Below, one piece after another: positions 59,005 through 64,000 of a stretch of DNA of 64,000 nucleotides. Source of the DNA: JAWPMV01 sp038527215 (GTDB lineage: Bacteria; Bacteroidota; Bacteroidia; J057); the NCBI GenBank assembly GCA_038527215.1, contig JBCBGC010000003.1:85063-149062 (forward strand), in the 5' to 3' direction. The position numbers and the translations under genes were made by a program. The notes below the pieces were generated by a model that saw only the letters and a list, made by a program, of their open reading frames with translations, did no database searches and was not told the origin of the DNA. Within the stretch, counting starts at the first letter, position 1, and each line of letters opens with the position of its first letter.

Positions 59005-60207
59005 ATGCGTCACTCCTTGCCGCTCCTGCGATTTTTCCCGGAGGGATTCCGATCCACCGCCCAGAGATGGTGGTGGGGTCTTTTTGCCTTGAGTATACTC
59101 CTGAGCGGCCTGGTTTTCGGTTGGATTTTTTGGGCGCGGATTCCTGCCGATCAGTTTGCCCATGTGGATTACATCCAGGGGGTCCTACTGGGAAAGGAAC
59201 CTTTTCTGCCAAATTTTCTCTTTTTTCTGGTCATTATCTTACTGGCCTTGGGAAGTACCCAAAAAGTTACCCTGGCCCTGGTCATGACTGCTTGTCTGGC
59301 CTTATCGGTGGGCGCAAAATATTGGCTCAGCCTCCGCTTTACCCAGCATGAGCTCCAGAGACATCAGCTGCAAGGGCGAAGTCTGCCCAGCCTGCTCTTC
59401 GTGAGCCTGTTCCTCCTATTATGGTGTTTCAATCTGCCAGGGCCTTCCAATTTTATGCTCGGGCAGTTCTCCCCAAACCTTTGGCACAATTCCACCATGA
59501 TTTTTCTCATGCCCTTTGCCGTGGGGCTATTTGGGATTTCCTGGCAATATATTCTCCAGCCCCGAAAGGGCTTATTGTGGCTCATGGCCTTGCTAATTGT
59601 GCTCAACATTCTGATCAAGCCTAGCTTTTACTTTTGCTTCCTGCCGGCTTTTGGGTTGATGATGCTCTGGCAGCACGGGTTGAAGCCAGCCTTTTGGCAG
59701 AGTCTATGGCCTTTACTGGTAGGGCTGCTGCTGCTGGGCATTGAATATTGGTTCTTTTATGTGCTTGAGCATCCCGAGTCCACGCATATCGAACAGGCAG
59801 GGATTGCCTTAGATCCCCTGGCCGTCTGGACGCATTATAGCCGCAATCCTGTGCTTTCATTCCTGGCGAGCACGGCCTTCCCGCTCTCGGTGGGCATCCT
59901 GTTTCCCTCGGTATGGCGGGAAGAAAAAGCCTATGTCTATAGCTGGCTGCTTTTTTTGTTTGGCCTGGTTCTGTTTATTTTCCTGATAGAAGAGGGAGAA
60001 AGAGCCTTTCACGGGAATTTTGGCTGGCAGCTATTCGCCGCCAACTATATGCTCTTTCTGACCAGCCTGGGCATCTTGATCAAACAGTATTATCTGGATA
60101 GATGGCAGAATAGAGCCTGGATCCTCTTGGCCATTTTTATTTTGCACCTTTTCTCCGGGCTGATTTACTTTCAGAAACTCAGTCAATATCAATACACCGC
60201 CTTTTAA
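59005..60207 (+). CDS. Polytopic membrane protein of surface-glycan cluster
   Basis: 400-residue inner-membrane protein with about 10-11 hydrophobic helices; I cannot assign a family with confidence. The ATG at 59005 (RHSLPLLRFFPEGFRS) gives a basic N-terminus before the first helix (WWWGLFALSILLSGLVFGWIF); the frame upstream to 58969 adds 12 residues. Notable features are ADQFAHVDYIQGVLL in the first loop and NFLFFLVIILLALG; the layout (large first loop with acidic residues, many helices) would fit a GT-C-type or lipid-linked-sugar protein. The stop overlaps directly with the next gene (60208), so it is co-translated with the GT2 gene and the sugar aminotransferase. Confidence 0.8.
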   Translation: MRHSLPLLRFFPEGFRSTAQRWWWGLFALSILLSGLVFGWIFWARIPADQFAHVDYIQGVLLGKEPFLPNFLFFLVIILLALGSTQKVTLALVMTACLALSVGAKYWLSLRFTQHELQRHQLQGRSLPSLLFVSLFLLLWCFNLPGPSNFMLGQFSPNLWHNSTMIFLMPFAVGLFGISWQYILQPRKGLLWLMALLIVLNILIKPSFYFCFLPAFGLMMLWQHGLKPAFWQSLWPLLVGLLLLGIEYWFFYVLEHPESTHIEQAGIALDPLAVWTHYSRNPVLSFLASTAFPLSVGILFPSVWREEKAYVYSWLLFLFGLVLFIFLIEEGERAFHGNFGWQLFAANYMLFLTSLGILIKQYYLDRWQNRAWILLAIFILHLFSGLIYFQKLSQYQYTAF

Positions 60208-61167
60208 ATGAACCCATCACCCAAGCTATCCATTATCAGCCCGGTTTATATGGGCGAAAAGCTGGTTGAGCTGCTGGTGAGTCGGCTTACCACTTGCCTG
60301 GAAGAACTGGGGGAATCCTATGAAATCATTTTGGTGGAAGATGGCAGTCCTGATGGCAGTTGGGGCGCGATTGAAAAAGCCTGTGCCGCAGATAGCAGGG
60401 TAGTCGGCCTCAAGCTGAGCCGTAATTTCGGGCAACATCATGCCATCACCGCCGGACTGGACCAGGCCCGGGGAGAATGGATCGTGGTGATGGATTGTGA
60501 TCTGCAAGACCAGCCGGAAGAAATTCCTCGTTTGTACCAAAAGGCCCAGGAGGGATACGATGTAGTGCTGGCCATGCGGCAAAAGCGGCAGGATTCCTGG
60601 CTCAAGAAAATGGGTTCCAGGTTATACTTTAGCTTGCTCAGCTACCTGACGGACACCCGGCAGGAATCCAGCATTGCCAATTTTGGCCTATACCATCAGA
60701 AAGTCATTCAGGCGATCTTAGGGATGCGGGAGCATATGCGCCTCTTTCCCGGCTTCGTGCAATGGGTGGGCTTTCGTCAGACTCGCCTTCCAGTAGCCCA
60801 TGCGCCTCGGGCCGAGGGAAAAACCTCTTATTCCTTCGGGAAACTCCTCCGACTGGCTATCCGCAGCATGCTATCCTTTTCGGACAAACCTCTGCGCCTG
60901 ACGGTTCGTTTTGGCCTGCTGGTTTCACTTATAGCCTTCTGCTATGCGATCTATACTTTTTTCCGGGCCTGGCGCGGAGAAATACCGGTCGAAGGCTGGG
61001 CCAGCCTGATTGTATCGGTTTGGTTTTTCTCAGGGGTGCTGATTACTACCATTGGGTTGGTAGGCTTATATATCGGCCAAATTTTTACCGAAGTAAAAAA
61101 ACGTCCGCTTTATATTGTGGACAGGCAGCTCAACACCTCCCCGGAGAACTCGGACCCGGTAGCTTAA
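60208..61167 (+). CDS. GT2 polyprenol-phosphate glycosyltransferase (DPM/GtrB type)
   Basis: Transfers a sugar from a nucleotide donor to polyprenyl phosphate at the inner membrane. The GT-A domain (1-225) has LSIISPVYMGE, ILVEDGSPDGSW and the metal/donor motif VMDCDLQDQPEE (D-x-D), with the acceptor-side FNFGL-like ANFGLYHQK and RLFPGFVQWVGF. Two C-terminal membrane helices (TVRFGLLVSLIAFCYAIYTF; WFFSGVLITTIGLVGLYIGQ) are typical of GtrB/DPM1-like enzymes. It starts at the base after the preceding stop, and 37 bases before the aminotransferase gene. The lipid-linked sugar it makes could be the donor for the GT-C-like membrane proteins on either side. Confidence 0.93.
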   Translation: MNPSPKLSIISPVYMGEKLVELLVSRLTTCLEELGESYEIILVEDGSPDGSWGAIEKACAADSRVVGLKLSRNFGQHHAITAGLDQARGEWIVVMDCDLQDQPEEIPRLYQKAQEGYDVVLAMRQKRQDSWLKKMGSRLYFSLLSYLTDTRQESSIANFGLYHQKVIQAILGMREHMRLFPGFVQWVGFRQTRLPVAHAPRAEGKTSYSFGKLLRLAIRSMLSFSDKPLRLTVRFGLLVSLIAFCYAIYTFFRAWRGEIPVEGWASLIVSVWFFSGVLITTIGLVGLYIGQIFTEVKKRPLYIVDRQLNTSPENSDPVA

Positions 61168-61204
61168 GCAAAAAGACTGGCCACTCTTTATAAATGCATG
61201 TCCC

Positions 61205-62338
61205 ATGATCCCTTTTAACAAGCCTTTTATTTCCGGAGACGAGCTACGGTATATCAAGGAAGCGGTGGAGAGTGGTAAAATTTCCGGAAATGGCCTGTTT
61301 ACCCAAAGATGTCATCAGTTTTTTCAGGAGCGATATGGCTACCACCGTTGCCTCTTAACCAGTAGCTGTACCGATGCGCTAGAGATGGCGGCGCTCTTGC
61401 TGGACCTGGGACCGGGAGATGAAGTCATTCTGCCGAGCTTCACCTTTGTTTCCACGGCCAACGCCTTTGTCCTGCGGGGTGCTACGCTGGTCTTCGCTGA
61501 TAGCGAACCCCATCATCCTAATATGGACGCGCACCAGGTGGCCCAGCTGATCACCCCTCGAACTAAAGCCATTGTAGTGGTGCACTATGCCGGCATGAGC
61601 TGTGATATGGCGCCCATTCTCGCCCTGGCCAAAAAACACCAACTGGCCGTGGTAGAAGATGCCGCTCAGGGCATAGATGCGACCTACGAAGGGAAACCGC
61701 TGGGCGGCATAGGAGACCTGGCTGCTTTTTCCTTTCATGAAACCAAAAACGTCATGTCCGGAGAAGGGGGCATGCTGGTGATCAATAATCCCGAGCTGGT
61801 TGAGCGGGCAGAAATCATTTGGGAAAAAGGGACCAACCGGGTAGCCTTTTTCAAGGGAGAGGTCTCTAAATATGGCTGGGTAGATCTGGGCTCTTCCTTT
61901 TTACCCTCAGAAATCACGGCTGCATTTCTTTTTGCCCAACTAGAACATCTGGACGAAATCCAGGCCCGCAGGCTAGCGGTCTGGCATGAATACCATACCG
62001 CCCTGGCGGATTTAGAGGAAAAAGGGCTGATCAGACGCCCGCAACTTCCCCCCTATGCTTCCCTGAATGGCCACCTTTATTATATAGAAGTGTTGGGGGA
62101 GGGCAAAAGGCAATCTTTGATTGACCATTTGGGGCGGGCCGATGTCCTCGCGGTATTCCACTATTTGCCCCTGCACCAAAGCCCTTTTTTCGAGGAGCGA
62201 TATGTGGGAGCCCCCTTGCCGCATTGCGTGCGCTTTTCTGAACAACTCCTCAGACTGCCTTTATATTATGGCTTACAGGCTGAAGCGCAGCAGCATATCA
62301 TCGCTACGATTAAAGACTGGGCACATGCGCAGCTTTGA
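61205..62338 (+). CDS. wecE: dTDP-4-amino-4,6-dideoxygalactose transaminase-type sugar aminotransferase
   Basis: PLP-dependent DegT/DnrJ/EryC1/StrS aminotransferase that makes an amino-deoxy sugar nucleotide. It follows WecE/RffA closely: MIPFNKPFISGDELRYIKEAV, SGNGLFTQRCHQFFQERYG, SSCTDALEMAALLLDLGPGDEVILPSFTF, VVHYAGMSCDM. The PLP Lys is in FHETKNVMSGEGG. In E. coli the product dTDP-Fuc4N feeds enterobacterial common antigen; here it would feed a surface glycan. The 377-residue length matches. The 3' end overlaps the convergent membrane-protein gene by 29 bases. Other DegT-family sugar aminotransferases share motifs, so the exact sugar is likely but not proven. Confidence 0.9.
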   Translation: MIPFNKPFISGDELRYIKEAVESGKISGNGLFTQRCHQFFQERYGYHRCLLTSSCTDALEMAALLLDLGPGDEVILPSFTFVSTANAFVLRGATLVFADSEPHHPNMDAHQVAQLITPRTKAIVVVHYAGMSCDMAPILALAKKHQLAVVEDAAQGIDATYEGKPLGGIGDLAAFSFHETKNVMSGEGGMLVINNPELVERAEIIWEKGTNRVAFFKGEVSKYGWVDLGSSFLPSEITAAFLFAQLEHLDEIQARRLAVWHEYHTALADLEEKGLIRRPQLPPYASLNGHLYYIEVLGEGKRQSLIDHLGRADVLAVFHYLPLHQSPFFEERYVGAPLPHCVRFSEQLLRLPLYYGLQAEAQQHIIATIKDWAHAQL

Positions 62339-63992
62339 TCTGATACCATTGCAGATCCCCCACTTCTTTAACCAGTCGGTAATCCAGGTCTTGATGAAAA
62401 TGCCGTTGGGAAAAACGGCGCAGCAGTTCCAACATAGGTCGGTTATCCGCCTCAATGATCCAAAGCCAGGCTTCTCCTTGAGCCAGGGTTTCTCCAAAAG
62501 GAATAAGCCCCCAGCGCTGCCAGCTTCCTTGCACCGCAGGACTGAGCTGTTGGGTACCGAGTTCACAGATGCGGAGGTCTTGGTAAAGCGTAGGAGAAGC
62601 AAAAGGGGAGAGCCGTTCTACGGGCAGTAAACCCGGCCAGCTTAGGTAGATGGTTTGGGTGTCCAAGGATTGGCAGATTTCCCGGGCGACCTGTTGCTGC
62701 GTGCTATGTTGCTGATGCTGCCGATAAAAGCTGGGAAAGTCGTAAGCGATGAACAGCAAGGCTACGGTCAAAAGGGCCTTCCCCCACAGGGGAGAAAGGG
62801 GTCTCGGTGTGGTGGCGCTGTCAGGCCCTAGCAGACTCCATCCCAGCAGGCAGACCCAGATGGGTTCACTGATCCGGGCCGGGGGGAATTTATGAAAGAG
62901 CCAGAGATAAGTCAGCAAAATCAGGGCTAAGGCCCCCCAGCTCCCCAGGCGCTTCCAGGCAGCCTGATTCCATTTTACTTGCCAGGCTATTAGCAGCACC
63001 AATAGCCATAGGCCTTTGGCCATGCCACTGACCCAGATACTGGCAAACAGCCTGACCTCCTTCCAGTCAGGCCATGGCATAGGCGCGGTCTCCGCAGCCG
63101 CTACCAGGGAGCGCAGCTTGGGTTCTCCGAACAGCGCCTGATCCGGGAAAAAGGAGCGGATGAGCAATTGGTATTCGTTCTCCGTCCAGCCAACGGAAGC
63201 CAGCACCGCGCTTCGTTTTTCCTCCGACAAATGCTCCAGCAGTTGGTCGTCCATGAGGCGAGATCTCACCACATTGTAGCTGAGCAACTCCTGCCCTGAG
63301 GGCTGACCGGCATACAGGCTAAGAAAGCTACCCTTGACGGCCAGGGCACACAGCCCTAAGCCTAGCATGGCAATGACTAGCGGTCTCGAGGGACGAGAGA
63401 AAATAACCCCTTGACTGAGCAACCAGCCTGGGAGAAAAATGCCACTCATCAGCAAGGCACTTTCCCAGCGGATCAAGGCGCCCCAGCTCCACAGCAGCAA
63501 CGCCAGCAGCAGCATGGGCCAGGGTATCTTTGGTTCTTGGGGATGCTGGGCCCGCGCCCACAGGCTCAGCCCGGCCCCCACCAGCAGGGCGGCCGTGATA
63601 CTGAATTGGAGTTGGAGGAGCAAGGGAAATCCCATCAGTCCCATATATAGACCAAAGCCTATCAGGGCTTTTTTTATGCCCAGATTCTCCAAGGCTAACC
63701 ACATCCATACGATATGAGCTACTGCTAGCCCTATAATAAGGTGTAGAGGATACCAAGGGATCCCGCCCATAAGCTGGTACAGGCTGGAAAGGAGATAGGC
63801 GAGCAAGGGATGTTGATAGACCAACCAGATATCCGGAGCATCTACGACCACCTTGCCTTGCAGGCGCAACAGCATCCCCCAATCATCGTTGGTGGCAAAA
63901 GCCGGAGAGAAAAGGCTGTAAAAAGCGAGCCACCCTCCCACGACCATGATGAAGGCCAGTCCTATTTTTTGTGCAGATGAAGCGCTGCGCAT
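62310..63992 (-). CDS. GT-C-like polytopic membrane protein
   Basis: 560-residue inner-membrane protein with about 10-12 helices. The first loop after helix 1 contains FATNDDWGMLLRLQG, and paired acidic residues there are a hallmark of GT-C glycosyltransferases such as PMT and ArnT. The C-terminal 120 residues are soluble (TQTIYLSWPGLLPVERLSPF). The start at 63992 is 8 bases from the window edge, so it could begin further upstream outside the window. It is convergent with the sugar aminotransferase gene and overlaps it by 29 bases. A role in transferring sugar from a lipid carrier is inferred from fold features and neighbours; no family name can be given. Confidence 0.78.
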   Translation of the reverse strand: MRSASSAQKIGLAFIMVVGGWLAFYSLFSPAFATNDDWGMLLRLQGKVVVDAPDIWLVYQHPLLAYLLSSLYQLMGGIPWYPLHLIIGLAVAHIVWMWLALENLGIKKALIGFGLYMGLMGFPLLLQLQFSITAALLVGAGLSLWARAQHPQEPKIPWPMLLLALLLWSWGALIRWESALLMSGIFLPGWLLSQGVIFSRPSRPLVIAMLGLGLCALAVKGSFLSLYAGQPSGQELLSYNVVRSRLMDDQLLEHLSEEKRSAVLASVGWTENEYQLLIRSFFPDQALFGEPKLRSLVAAAETAPMPWPDWKEVRLFASIWVSGMAKGLWLLVLLIAWQVKWNQAAWKRLGSWGALALILLTYLWLFHKFPPARISEPIWVCLLGWSLLGPDSATTPRPLSPLWGKALLTVALLFIAYDFPSFYRQHQQHSTQQQVAREICQSLDTQTIYLSWPGLLPVERLSPFASPTLYQDLRICELGTQQLSPAVQGSWQRWGLIPFGETLAQGEAWLWIIEADNRPMLELLRRFSQRHFHQDLDYRLVKEVGDLQWYQIKAAHVPSL

Positions 63993-64000
63993 GGCGCCAA

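Overview
The window looks like a chromosomal segment of a Bacteroidota bacterium. The evidence is: type IX secretion (T9SS) C-terminal domains on three secreted proteins, a cytophagalysin/pappalysin-type metalloprotease with PKD modules, TPR-containing sensor kinases paired with LuxR-type regulators, DUF1573 lipoproteins, and several promoters of the Bacteroidota form TTG-N19/20-TAnnTTTG (upstream of prfC, terC-like and scpB). The fairly high GC for the phylum and the style of the multidomain proteins suggest the Saprospiria (Lewinella/Phaeodactylibacter type), but that placement is inference. I found no rRNA, tRNA, CRISPR array, insertion sequence or integrase.

Layout. 1-5302 (-): a signalling cluster made of a receiver-PASx5-histidine kinase (cut by the window edge), a PAS histidine kinase and a receiver-AraC regulator. 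5303-6295: a small heat-shock gene (hsp20) behind an array of TGCCA/TGGCA half-sites and followed by unusually structured, doubly terminated RNA. 6296-9568 (-): a caspase fused to an alpha/beta-hydrolase. 9738-12097: a lipoprotein sulfatase divergent from an azurin-like copper lipoprotein. 12157-15282 (-): two acyl-CoA dehydrogenases, probably one operon; the 2,4-dienoyl-CoA reductase at 22618-24633 fits the same fatty-acid oxidation theme. 15485-16867: a MoaD/ThiS-like beta-grasp protein paired with a BNR-type beta-propeller. 16923-22451: a giant secreted metalloprotease carrying eleven tandem Ig-like modules. 24628-27066 (-): a sorbosone-dehydrogenase-like lipoprotein and ispH. 27276-30818: a two-gene McrBC-like restriction module.

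30808-34038 (-) and 38190-40905 (+): two paralogous TPR-histidine kinase/LuxR response regulator pairs flanking 6-phosphofructokinase, a T9SS cargo protein and a phage-tail-collar protein. 41242-45330 (-): a very long TPR-CHAT protease. 45581-49504: iron alcohol dehydrogenase, a FabH-like synthase, a rhomboid protease and a small secreted protein. 49919-53170: a small unknown acidic protein, a DinB/TerC pair, and a glucose/sorbosone-dehydrogenase-like T9SS protein. 53540-58823: an OmpA lipoprotein, prfC, rluB/scpB with a 194-bp out-of-frame overlap, and two DUF1573 proteins. 59005-63992: a surface-glycan cluster (membrane protein, GT2, sugar aminotransferase, and a convergent GT-C-like membrane protein).

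The most notable loci are the caspase-hydrolase fusion, the TPR-CHAT protease (two clan-CD peptidases in one window), the McrBC-like pair whose possible reader domain has moved to the nuclease subunit, the MoaD-propeller pair, and several perfect palindromes in front of genes.
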